Assembly: GCA_031555735.1 (NCBI GenBank)
Contig: JAVBUE010000026.1
Span: forward strand, 1-64,000
Direction of reading: 5' to 3'
From: JAJDIA01 sp031555735
GTDB taxonomy: Bacteria > Bacteroidota > Bacteroidia > Bacteroidales > Tannerellaceae
DNA: 64,000 bases
Positions 27,971 through 36,596 of the stretch are shown one piece after another. The notes beneath the pieces are model-generated. The model made no database searches, had not been told where the DNA came from, and was given only the letters and a program-made list of their open reading frames with translations. How positions within the stretch are numbered: position 1 is the stretch's first letter; every line of letters starts with the position of its first letter. The translations under genes were made by a program, and so were the position numbers.

Positions 27971-28699
27971 TTAATTTTTTGTACAAACGATTTGATTCTT
28001 AAACTTCAGATTAATGGTGTTGTATTTATTCCATCCCATCCGGGGGATCACCTGATCGTAGAATATTTGCAGGTTTGCCAGTTTCTCTTCGAAACCGTCG
28101 AACGAACCCAGCACAATGCGGTGGTTACCCACCCGTGGTATCAATTCCACTTCTTGTTCCGAACGCACATAGATTTGTTCTATCTGATTGTTCCAGAAGT
28201 CATTCTCCTGCAAAAATAACGCAAATTTGAATAATTCTCCCTTCGCGAAGTCTTTTTCTACATACCCGCTGGCTACCGGCAACAATGCCGTATAGCGGCG
28301 GCTTACCGGCATAGTGCTGCCTTTATTGTCGATATAGAAACTGCCGTATGCCCCAATCACACGCATGATCGGTATTTTTTGGGCAATCTCCAGCTTGATC
28401 CTGTTGGAGGGTGTTTTATATACTTCGATCCGCGAGATCATTTCATTCTTCATCAATTCCTGTTCAATCTTTTCGGTATTGATGGCATGCATTTCTTTTT
28501 TGACCGGATTCAGGCCCGACCGTTTCAGTTGTTCAATCACATCGGCCTCCGTCACAAAATGTTTGTCGAGGCTGTCTTTCACGATGATCTGCAGATCCCG
28601 GCAAACACCCTCTTCCTTCCGGTTATGGAAGAAGAAGGAGGCCAACAGGATGTATCCCAACAACACAAGGCCGATAAGGATGGTAAAGACTCGGATCAC
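27971..28699 (-). CDS. ftsQ: cell division protein FtsQ
   Basis: 242 residues, apparently starting at GTG 28699, 12 bp after murC. A short cytoplasmic tail, one membrane helix (about 3-24: VFTILIGLVLLGYILLASFF) and a periplasmic POTRA-like domain (about 35-105, FVTEADVIEQLKRSGLNPVK) are followed by the FtsQ beta domain with MPVSRRYTALLPVASGYVE and YVRSEQEVELIPRVGNHRIV. It bridges FtsL/FtsI and the ring. Position between murC and ftsA is the conserved one and supports the name, since FtsQ sequences diverge strongly. No ddl gene lies before it. Confidence 0.88.
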   Translation of the reverse strand: MIRVFTILIGLVLLGYILLASFFFHNRKEEGVCRDLQIIVKDSLDKHFVTEADVIEQLKRSGLNPVKKEMHAINTEKIEQELMKNEMISRIEVYKTPSNRIKLEIAQKIPIMRVIGAYGSFYIDNKGSTMPVSRRYTALLPVASGYVEKDFAKGELFKFALFLQENDFWNNQIEQIYVRSEQEVELIPRVGNHRIVLGSFDGFEEKLANLQIFYDQVIPRMGWNKYNTINLKFKNQIVCTKN

Positions 28700-28711
28700 G
28701 ATACTGCGTTT

Positions 28712-30112
28712 TTAATTATCATTGGATTCACTTATGCATGTACCTGCCAGCAATTCGGCGACGGGGCGCACCAGGCGGTCGATATCTCCGGCGCCGGCCA
28801 TGAGGACAACGTCGTAAGGTTCCCCCTGCATCCGTTGCAGCAGTTCTTCTTTCCGGCAAAGGATCTTGTCGGGGATCGTCACCGCGTCGAATATCAACCG
28901 GGAAGTGACGCCGGGGATCGGTTCTTCCCGCGCCGGGTAGATATCCAACAGGATCAACTGATCCAACAACGAGAGGCTGGCGGCAAATTCGGCCGCGAAA
29001 TCCTTCGTCCGCGAATACAGGTGCGGCTGGAAGATACCCGTCACCTTCCGTCCGGCATACAGTTCCTTGACGGAAAGGATACTGGCACGCAGCTCGGCGG
29101 GGTGATGGGCGTAGTCGTCGATCAGCACCACACGGTCTGTCTTCAGTTGGAAGTCGAACCGCCGCCGCGGACCGGCAAAACCGGCCATTGCATCTTTCAT
29201 CTCTTCCGGGGTCACGCCATTCAGCCAGGCGACAGCCATTGCGGCTATCCCGTTTTCAATATTCACTTTCACCGGCACGCCCAGCCTGACATCCGGCACG
29301 CGGATGGCTGGTCCCACAAAATCAAACAGGATTTCACCCCCTCCGATACGGATGTGTTCGGCATGGAAATCGCCGCCCTCTTCCGCCGAATACATATATA
29401 ATCGCACGCCGGGCTGCAAACGGGGAGTGACATCGATCCCTTTGCGCATGACCAGGCAACCGCCGGGACGGATCAGGGAGGTAAACTGCTCGAAGCTCTC
29501 CCGGTAGGCTTCCGCCGTCCCGTATATATCCAGGTGATCGGAATCCGCCGAGGTGATAATGGCCATATACGGGCTGAGCCAATGGAAGGAACGGTCGAAC
29601 TCATCCGCTTCGATCACCGTGAAATCACTGGTAGAAGAGAGCAGCAGGTTGCTGTCGTAGTTCTTCAGGATCCCTCCGAGGAACGCATTGCAGTCCACCT
29701 GCGACTGCCTCATCAAATGCGCCAGCATGGAGGAGGTCGTTGTTTTTCCGTGGGTACCCGCCACACACAATCCCCGGCTGCTTTCCGTGATCATGCCTAA
29801 GAGACGGGCGCGTTTCAGGATATCGAACCCGTTGGATTGAAACCAAACCAGCTCGGCATGCGACGCCGGAACGGCCGGGGTATAGACAATGAGGGTGGTA
29901 GCCGGGTCGCGGCAATAAGCGGGTATCAACGATACATCTTCTGTATAATGAATCTCTGCACCTTCCCGGTTCAACTGTTCGGTCAACCCGGAAGGCGTCT
30001 TGTCGTATCCGGCCACCCGCTTCCCATGGGAAAGGAAATAACGGATCAAGGCGCTCATACCGATACCGCCGGCACCGACAAAATAGATTGATTGTGCTTC
30101 TTTTATGTTCAT
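28712..30112 (-). CDS. murC: UDP-N-acetylmuramate--L-alanine ligase
   Basis: 466 residues from the ATG at 30112, which overlaps the murG stop in ATGA. Longer upstream frames (to 30472) only read through murG. It adds L-Ala to UDP-MurNAc. The N-terminal Rossmann domain has YFVGAGGIGMSALIRYFLS, the ATP loop is GTHGKTTTSS at 119-128, and the central-domain EADEFDRSF and the C-terminal DDYAHHPAE motifs are present. The last is characteristic of MurC and separates it from MurD/E/F. Length is normal for the family. Cytoplasmic. Confidence 0.96.
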   Translation of the reverse strand: MNIKEAQSIYFVGAGGIGMSALIRYFLSHGKRVAGYDKTPSGLTEQLNREGAEIHYTEDVSLIPAYCRDPATTLIVYTPAVPASHAELVWFQSNGFDILKRARLLGMITESSRGLCVAGTHGKTTTSSMLAHLMRQSQVDCNAFLGGILKNYDSNLLLSSTSDFTVIEADEFDRSFHWLSPYMAIITSADSDHLDIYGTAEAYRESFEQFTSLIRPGGCLVMRKGIDVTPRLQPGVRLYMYSAEEGGDFHAEHIRIGGGEILFDFVGPAIRVPDVRLGVPVKVNIENGIAAMAVAWLNGVTPEEMKDAMAGFAGPRRRFDFQLKTDRVVLIDDYAHHPAELRASILSVKELYAGRKVTGIFQPHLYSRTKDFAAEFAASLSLLDQLILLDIYPAREEPIPGVTSRLIFDAVTIPDKILCRKEELLQRMQGEPYDVVLMAGAGDIDRLVRPVAELLAGTCISESNDN

Positions 30113-31218
30113 GCGTTGGTTGCTATGATGGTTATCATTTCGTCCACAATCCGTTCGGCGCTGTTCCGCAACGCCATCTTTCCGATGTGCAGGCTCAGCT
30201 GCCGGAGTCGGGCATCGTCGGCCAGCAGGGCAAGCGACTGATTGATCAGTGCGGCAGAAGCCTCTTTGTCGGCCACCATGACCGCGGCCTCCTGACGGAC
30301 AAGCGCCAGCGCATTCTGCGTCTGGTGGTCTTCGGCCACATTCGGAGAGGGCACCAATATCACCGGCTTTTCCAACAAACACAGTTCGGATATGGAGCTT
30401 GCTCCCGCCCGCGAGATCACCAGGTCGGCAGCCGCATAGGCATAATCCATGCGGGTGATGAAATCGGAACACCAGAGGGAAGAGGAATCGTACGAGGCAA
30501 GGCTTTCGGCAGCCTCTTTATAATAGGAACGCCCCGTCTGCCAGATCACCTGTACACCGGCCGCCATCAGCTTGTCTAATCCGGCACGGACACTCTGGTT
30601 GATCGAACGGGCTCCCAGGCTTCCTCCGACGATCAGTACGGTTTTCTTCACCGGAGATAATCCGAAAAAGACCAATGCCTCCTCCCGTTTTCCGGATGTT
30701 TCTTCCAGGTCTTTGCGTACCGGGTTACCGGTGATGACGATCTTATCGGCAGGAAAAAACACCTCCATGCCTTCGTAGGCCACACAAATCCGGTGCGCTT
30801 TCCGGGCTAATAACTTATTGGTCACTCCGGCATAGGAGTTTTGTTCCTGTATCAGGGTAGGTATGCCCAGCGAGGCCGCCATCCAGAGGGTCGGTCCACT
30901 GGCGTATCCGCCTACGCCGACAGCGATATCCGGCCGGAAGTCACGGATCGTCTTTTTTGCCATCCGGATACTCTTCAGCAGTTGCACGCCCACCTTGATA
31001 TTCCGAAGGAGGTGGCTGCGGTCGAAACCACTGACGGGCAATCCCACGATCGGATAGCCTGCGGCAGGTACTTTCTCCATTTCCATCCGGTTGTCTGCCC
31101 CTACGAACAGGATCTCCGCATCCGGAAAACGCTGCCGGAAGGTGTTGGCTATAGAGATAGCGGGAAAAATATGCCCGCCAGTTCCTCCGCCGCTGATAAT
31201 GACTCGATAGGGTTTCAT
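30109..31218 (-). CDS. murG: lipid II synthase MurG
   Basis: 369 residues. GT28 glycosyltransferase moving GlcNAc to lipid I on the inner face of the membrane. Glycine loops: ISGGGTGGHIFPAISIAN near the N-terminus and VGGSLGARSINQ in the second domain; donor-site residues are in ISRAGASSISELCLLEKPV. Its ATG at 31218 overlaps the ftsW stop by four bases and its own stop overlaps murC by four, so three genes are translationally linked. Confidence 0.96.
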   Translation of the reverse strand: MKPYRVIISGGGTGGHIFPAISIANTFRQRFPDAEILFVGADNRMEMEKVPAAGYPIVGLPVSGFDRSHLLRNIKVGVQLLKSIRMAKKTIRDFRPDIAVGVGGYASGPTLWMAASLGIPTLIQEQNSYAGVTNKLLARKAHRICVAYEGMEVFFPADKIVITGNPVRKDLEETSGKREEALVFFGLSPVKKTVLIVGGSLGARSINQSVRAGLDKLMAAGVQVIWQTGRSYYKEAAESLASYDSSSLWCSDFITRMDYAYAAADLVISRAGASSISELCLLEKPVILVPSPNVAEDHQTQNALALVRQEAAVMVADKEASAALINQSLALLADDARLRQLSLHIGKMALRNSAERIVDEMITIIATNA

Positions 31219-32498
31219 ACGTTTGTTTCTATTACTAATTCTTCACCGGAAGGGGCAAGGGCTTGGGGTTGACCTGCCGATGAAGCCTCATCGGCTTCGG
31301 CCTGCCGTTCTTCCTGGATAATTTCCTCATCTTCTTCGTTCCCCATCCCTGCGCCGAACCGGCTTACACTCAAAATGATACCGAAATAGACACAGGTGAT
31401 CAGGGTGGATGTCCCGCCCCGGCTAAGCAAAGGCAACGGCTGGCCGGTGACTGGGAATAATCCTACCGCTACCGCCATATTGAACAGCGCCTGTACGACG
31501 ATCAGCAGGCTACAGCCCAACACCAGGAATTTCGGGAACAACCGGTCGCATCGCCGGGCAATCATCCCCCCGCGTACCAATAACATGATATAGAGGAGGA
31601 GGACAAATATACCGCCCACCATGCCAAGTTCTTCGATAATAATCGCGTAGATAAAGTCGGAATACGCCTGCGGAAGGAAGTCGCGTTCCTGTCCGTGCCC
31701 CGGCATCTGTCCGATTACACCGCCGCGGGCTATCGCAATCTTGGCATGATACTCTTGGTATTTATCGTCCGGGATGGCATTGGACGTCTCAAAGTCGAAC
31801 ACCTCCGGCTGGGTGAAACGGTCCATACGCGCCTTCCAGGTGGTAAAACGGTCGGGGAGATATTTCTCCGCCATCTCCTTGGGGGTTACATACAACAGAG
31901 CCAGGAACAAGACGGCAAACAGCACCAGTCCACCTGCCAGTTTCGCCAGTTTCCAGAAAGGCAACTGACCGATAAACATCAGCAGGAAGCAGACACCGAA
32001 TAACATACAGGCGGTGGAGAAGTTTTCAGGAAGGATCAACGCGCAAGTGATACTGACCCCGATCAGGATGTACTTGAATATCTGATGATCCGTCCAGCGG
32101 CTGCGTTTGCTCATCATAAAGGCTACAAATACGATGCAGGCCAGTTTACCGAATTCGGAAGGTTGGAATTGCACCCCGAAAATAACCAGCCAACGATGTG
32201 CCTCGTTCTCATCTTTCCCTAAAAAGGGAGTAAGCACCAACATGGCGGCAGCCACAGGCAACAAAATGACAAGGGCGGAGAAAAAACGGGTCGGTATGTT
32301 ATGCAAAATCAGCACAATGGTAAATCCCCCCAACAGGAAGGAGGCGTGACGGACGATTGGTCCCCAGTGGTTCGCATTCGCCTTGTACGTCAGCGTACTG
32401 GTCGCACTGAACACTTCGATCACCGAGATCAGGCAGAGGAACATGAAGATGATCCATATCACCCGGTCGCCTTTGAATAGTTTACTTGCCAGATTCAT
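31215..32498 (-). CDS. ftsW: SEDS-family septal glycosyltransferase FtsW
   Basis: 427 residues with nine to ten hydrophobic segments. It polymerises lipid II together with FtsI at the septum. Family marks are KANAnHWGPIVRH near the start of the core, QPSEFGKLACIVFVAF and, near the end, MAVAVGLFPVTGQPLPLLSRGG. The charged cytoplasmic C-terminal tail of about 50 residues, rich in Glu and Ala (EEDEEIIQEERQAEADEA), is typical of Bacteroidales. It lies 11 bp after murD. Confidence 0.95.
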   Translation of the reverse strand: MNLASKLFKGDRVIWIIFMFLCLISVIEVFSATSTLTYKANANHWGPIVRHASFLLGGFTIVLILHNIPTRFFSALVILLPVAAAMLVLTPFLGKDENEAHRWLVIFGVQFQPSEFGKLACIVFVAFMMSKRSRWTDHQIFKYILIGVSITCALILPENFSTACMLFGVCFLLMFIGQLPFWKLAKLAGGLVLFAVLFLALLYVTPKEMAEKYLPDRFTTWKARMDRFTQPEVFDFETSNAIPDDKYQEYHAKIAIARGGVIGQMPGHGQERDFLPQAYSDFIYAIIIEELGMVGGIFVLLLYIMLLVRGGMIARRCDRLFPKFLVLGCSLLIVVQALFNMAVAVGLFPVTGQPLPLLSRGGTSTLITCVYFGIILSVSRFGAGMGNEEDEEIIQEERQAEADEASSAGQPQALAPSGEELVIETNV

Positions 32499-32509
32499 GC
32501 CTCAATCCG

Positions 32510-33847
32510 TTAAAGGTTACGAACACATGTTTTGAATTGCATACCCCGGTCTTCATAATTCCGAAACAGGTCGAAGCTGGCGCAGCAGGGAGATAAGAGT
32601 ACGCTATCTCCTTTCTCCGCCAACGCATAAGCCTTACGCACTGCTTCTTCCATGGATCCTGCATCTTCTATTTTCTCTATTTTCCCGTCAAAGAATGCGT
32701 GCAGCTTCCGGTTGTCCACTCCCAGGAAGATCAACGCCCGTACTTTTTGCATCACCAGCTTCTCTATTTCGGAATAATCGTTCCCTTTATCGGTACCCCC
32801 CAGGATCAGCACCACTTTGGTTTTCATACTTTCCAGGGCATACCAACAGGAGTTGACATTCGTCGCTTTCGAATCGTTGATATAATCCACACCCCGTACT
32901 CTGGCTACTTTTTCCAGCCGATGCTCCACTCCTGTAAAATCGGCGAGTGATGCACGGATCTCATCATTCTGTATGTCCACCACCTTGGCGGCAATGCCTG
33001 ATGCCAGCGAGTTGTAGAGGTTATGCGTACCTGTCAGTGCCAATAAATCCTGTTCCATGGTAAATGTTCCGTTTAAGGTTTCTATAATCAGTTGATTGTT
33101 TTCGGTATATCCTTTGAGTCCCGGTTGGTATGTTTCGGCAAAAGGATAGAGGGTTGCCGCCGGTTGCCGCCGGGCGATTTCGCGGGCGATCACCGGATCA
33201 TCGTTCCAGTAGATAAAAGCATCCGCTTTCGTCTGGTTTTGGATGATCCGGAATTTGGCATCCACATAGTTCTGCATGTCATATCCATACCGGTCCAGAT
33301 GATCCGGGGTGATATTCAGTAAAACCGCGATATCGGCTTTGAAGGTGTACATATTGTCCAATTGGAAACTGCTCAGTTCGATCACATACCAGGCATGAGG
33401 CGATTCCGCTACCTGGTAAGCCAGGCTGTGCCCCACATTACCTGCCAGCCCGACATCTAATCCGGCCTGTTTCAGGATATGCCAGGTTAGCATCGTAGTG
33501 GTGGTCTTCCCGTTACTACCTGTAATACATATCATCCGGGCATCCGTATAACGTCCGGCGAATTCTATTTCGGAGATAATGGGGGTACCTTGTGCGATCA
33601 ACCGCTGGATAATCGGCGCTTTATCGGGGATACCGGGGCTTTTGATCACTTCGTCAGCCTGCAGGATACGCGCTTCCGTATGGTCATTTTCCTCCCACCC
33701 GATCTGAAACCTGTCCAATTGTTCTTTATATTTGTCCGGGATGGCCGACAGCTCGGAGACAAACACGTCCATACCCTGCTTTTGTGCTAACACGGCAGCT
33801 CCGGCTCCGCTTTCCCCGCCTCCCAGTATAACGATCCGTTTCTTCAT
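32510..33847 (-). CDS. murD: UDP-MurNAc-L-alanine--D-glutamate ligase
   Basis: 445 residues. The N-terminal Rossmann domain starts RIVILGGGESGAGAAVLAQ, the ATP loop is GSNGKTTT at 110-117, and the central domain has ELSSFQLDN and NITPDHLDRYG. The C-terminal domain has NDSKATN and SPCCASFDLFRNYEDRG. All are standard MurD features. It adds D-Glu in the cytoplasm. One base separates its start from the mraY stop. Confidence 0.96.
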   Translation of the reverse strand: MKKRIVILGGGESGAGAAVLAQKQGMDVFVSELSAIPDKYKEQLDRFQIGWEENDHTEARILQADEVIKSPGIPDKAPIIQRLIAQGTPIISEIEFAGRYTDARMICITGSNGKTTTTMLTWHILKQAGLDVGLAGNVGHSLAYQVAESPHAWYVIELSSFQLDNMYTFKADIAVLLNITPDHLDRYGYDMQNYVDAKFRIIQNQTKADAFIYWNDDPVIAREIARRQPAATLYPFAETYQPGLKGYTENNQLIIETLNGTFTMEQDLLALTGTHNLYNSLASGIAAKVVDIQNDEIRASLADFTGVEHRLEKVARVRGVDYINDSKATNVNSCWYALESMKTKVVLILGGTDKGNDYSEIEKLVMQKVRALIFLGVDNRKLHAFFDGKIEKIEDAGSMEEAVRKAYALAEKGDSVLLSPCCASFDLFRNYEDRGMQFKTCVRNL

Positions 33848-33848
33848 C

Positions 33849-35108
33849 TTACCGCATCTTTAATGTTACAATAGTGATCACCGCCAAAATGATGCCAATC
33901 AACCAGAAACGAATCACGATCTTGGATTCGGGCACCACATTGAATGGTTTCTGAATGAGCGCCTGAATACCGGCGTTGCCTGCTTTCTGGAAATGGTGAT
34001 GCAAAGGGGTCATTTTGAATATGCGCCGCCCTTCCCCGTATTTCTTTTTCGTATATTTGAAATAGGCTACCTGCAACATGACCGACAGGCTTTCCGCCAG
34101 AAACACGCCGCAGAGGATGGGGATCAGTAATTCTTTCCGGATAATGATACCGAACACAGCGATAATGCCTCCCAACGTCAGGCTGCCCGTATCCCCCATG
34201 AATACCTGGGCAGGATAGGCATTGTACCATAGGAAACCTACAGTCGCCCCGATAAAAGCGGCCGCGAATACCACCAGTTCTTCCGCATGCGGGATAAACA
34301 TGATATTCAGGAAAGAAGCAAATTCAAAGTGGGACGACATATAGGCCAGTATTCCCAGTGCCACCCCGATGATGGCCGAGCTACCGGCCGCCAGCCCATC
34401 CAATCCGTCCGTCAGGTTCGCCCCGTTGGAAACAGCCGTTACCACCACGATCACCACAAGGACAAACACAAACCAGGCTAACGGCTTTTTATACTCACCC
34501 GCCCATGCCACCAACATTTCATAATCGAAGTTATTCCCTTTCAGGAAGGGGATGGTTGTTTTCGTCGATTTGGTTTCATCGGTATGGAATTTCACCTCTT
34601 CCACCTGTCCCGTAGTACGTACTTCCAGGTTTTCACGGATGACCACATCCGGGCTGAGGAAAAGTACCAGGCCGACGATCAGCCCCAGCCCTACCTGTCC
34701 GATGATCTTGAATTGCCCGCGCAGGCCTTCCTTGTCTTTCTTGAATACCTTGATATAATCGTCGGCAAATCCGATCAGTCCCAACCAGACCGTAGTGATC
34801 AGCATCAGGATGACATACACATTGTTCAGCTTCGCACATAGCAGCACGGGAACCAGGATCGCGATGATGATGATGATTCCCCCCATCGTCGGCGTTCCTT
34901 TCTTGCTCATCTGCCCTTCCAGCCCGAGGTTACGTACGGTCTCGCCAATCTGCAATAATTGCAACCGGTCGATGATCCTGCGTCCGATCGCCGTGGAGAT
35001 GAACAACGACAGGATGAGCGCCAGTCCCGAACGAAAAGAAATATATTTGAACATCCCCGCCCCGGGGAAATCCAATTGATCTAAAAAAGAAAACAGGTAA
35101 TACAGCAT
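33849..35108 (-). CDS. mraY: phospho-MurNAc-pentapeptide transferase MraY
   Basis: 419 residues with about ten membrane segments; it makes lipid I on undecaprenyl phosphate. Family motifs: KKGTPTMGG, the Asp pair in GFADDYIKV, NLTDGLDGLA, FMGDTGSL and PLHHHFQ near the C-terminus. It is about 60 residues longer than the E. coli enzyme because of an insertion (about 160-215, with KFHTDETKSTKTTIPF) between two membrane segments. I understand such an insertion to be usual in Bacteroidetes. Four bp after murE. Confidence 0.96.
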   Translation of the reverse strand: MLYYLFSFLDQLDFPGAGMFKYISFRSGLALILSLFISTAIGRRIIDRLQLLQIGETVRNLGLEGQMSKKGTPTMGGIIIIIAILVPVLLCAKLNNVYVILMLITTVWLGLIGFADDYIKVFKKDKEGLRGQFKIIGQVGLGLIVGLVLFLSPDVVIRENLEVRTTGQVEEVKFHTDETKSTKTTIPFLKGNNFDYEMLVAWAGEYKKPLAWFVFVLVVIVVVTAVSNGANLTDGLDGLAAGSSAIIGVALGILAYMSSHFEFASFLNIMFIPHAEELVVFAAAFIGATVGFLWYNAYPAQVFMGDTGSLTLGGIIAVFGIIIRKELLIPILCGVFLAESLSVMLQVAYFKYTKKKYGEGRRIFKMTPLHHHFQKAGNAGIQALIQKPFNVVPESKIVIRFWLIGIILAVITIVTLKMR

Positions 35109-35112
35109 GATA

Positions 35113-36594
35113 CTATGAGTGTTGGGTGGTGAAAATCTCTCGTATGATCTTCCGGTCGTCGAAAGGATGCTTCACACCCTTCACTTCCTGGTAATCCTCG
35201 TGACCCTTGCCGGCGACAAGGATTACATCGCCTTTTTGTGCCAGCAGGATAGCTGTACGGATCGCCTGAATCCGGTCGGGAATACACGTCGTTTTTTCCA
35301 GATAGGCAGGTGACAGTCCGGCAACCATATCCTGAATAATCGCATCGGGATCTTCATACCGGGGGTTGTCGGAGGTGAGGATCACCACGTCGCTACCCCT
35401 GGCTGCTTCCTTTGCCATCAATGGTCGCTTCCCTTTGTCGCGGTTACCGCCGGCGCCAACAACGGTAATGATACGGCCTCCCCCGTTCAATACCTCGTGT
35501 ATCCCATTGAGGACATTGGTCAACGCATCCGGGGTATGCGCGTAATCCACGATCGCCGTATAACCGCGGGGAGAGGCGATCGTCTCGAACCGTCCCGACA
35601 CCGAACGCAGCACACTCAGCACCAGCAACACCTCTTCTGGCTTCTTACCCAAGGATACCGCCGCTCCATACACGGCCAACAGGTTATAAGCATTGAAACG
35701 TCCCACAAAGTGGGTACATACTTCCGTATTATTAATAAGCAGCTCCGTACCATCGAAATGAGACTCCATGATTTTACCTTTGAAGTCGGCCATTCGCAGG
35801 AGTGAATAGGTCCGTTTCCGGGCTGCGGTATTTTGTACCATTACCAGTCCGTTCTTATCGTCTGCATTAGTCAGCGCGAAGGCCGTGGCAGGCAGATGGT
35901 CGAAAAAAGCTTTCTTAGCTTTCAGGTAATTCTCCACCGTGAGGTGGTAGTCCAAGTGGTCACGGGTCAGATTGGTAAATATCCCTCCGTCGAACGACAG
36001 GCCGCTGATCCGTTTCTGATCCACGGCATGGGAACTGACCTCCATGAAGGCATGACTACACCCCGCCTCCACCATCCGGTGCAACAGCGACTGGAGGGTG
36101 AGTGAATCGGGGGTGGTATGATCTGTCGGTACGGGCATATCATCGATATAATTGCATACGGTAGAGATCAGTCCCGTTTTATGCCCCATCAGGCGGAACA
36201 TTTCATACAGAAGCGTCGCAATGGTAGTTTTTCCATTGGTGCCGGTAACTCCCACCAGGGTCAGTTTGTCCGAAGGATAGCCATACCAGGCGGCAGCCAG
36301 TTTACCCAACGCATCCGCGGGGTCTTTCACTTGTACAAACACCGGCTGCTGCGCGAAAGAGGCGGCCTCTTCTTCGGTAAGCGAAGGCAACACCTGGCAC
36401 ACGACCGCGGCCGCTCCCTGTCGCAAAGCAGCCGGGATATAATCGTGCCCGTCAACGGACGTACCTTTGACGGCTACAAATAAGGTACCCTTCTCTACCC
36501 GGCGTGAATCAGACTGGATACCGGTAATCACAACCGGGCCGATTTCCGATACCATCGCCACATCCAACGCGTTTATCAATTGTTTCAGTTCCAT
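35113..36594 (-). CDS. murE: UDP-MurNAc-tripeptide synthetase, meso-DAP type
   Basis: 493 residues. ATP loop GTNGKTTIATL, the carbamylated-lysine region MEVSSHAVDQKRISGLSFDG, and the substrate-selecting motif DNPR at 409-412 (SDNPRYEDPDAII). DNPR is characteristic of enzymes adding meso-diaminopimelate and not lysine, so the peptidoglycan should be of the DAP type. Cytoplasmic. Two bp after the ftsI-type gene. No murF follows, so the next ligase gene must be elsewhere. Confidence 0.95.
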   Translation of the reverse strand: MELKQLINALDVAMVSEIGPVVITGIQSDSRRVEKGTLFVAVKGTSVDGHDYIPAALRQGAAAVVCQVLPSLTEEEAASFAQQPVFVQVKDPADALGKLAAAWYGYPSDKLTLVGVTGTNGKTTIATLLYEMFRLMGHKTGLISTVCNYIDDMPVPTDHTTPDSLTLQSLLHRMVEAGCSHAFMEVSSHAVDQKRISGLSFDGGIFTNLTRDHLDYHLTVENYLKAKKAFFDHLPATAFALTNADDKNGLVMVQNTAARKRTYSLLRMADFKGKIMESHFDGTELLINNTEVCTHFVGRFNAYNLLAVYGAAVSLGKKPEEVLLVLSVLRSVSGRFETIASPRGYTAIVDYAHTPDALTNVLNGIHEVLNGGGRIITVVGAGGNRDKGKRPLMAKEAARGSDVVILTSDNPRYEDPDAIIQDMVAGLSPAYLEKTTCIPDRIQAIRTAILLAQKGDVILVAGKGHEDYQEVKGVKHPFDDRKIIREIFTTQHS

Positions 36595-36596
36595 AC

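Noticed and set aside
28712..30472. 586-residue version of MurC
   Set aside because: The extra 120 residues read out of frame through murG; the conserved start is the ATG at 30112.
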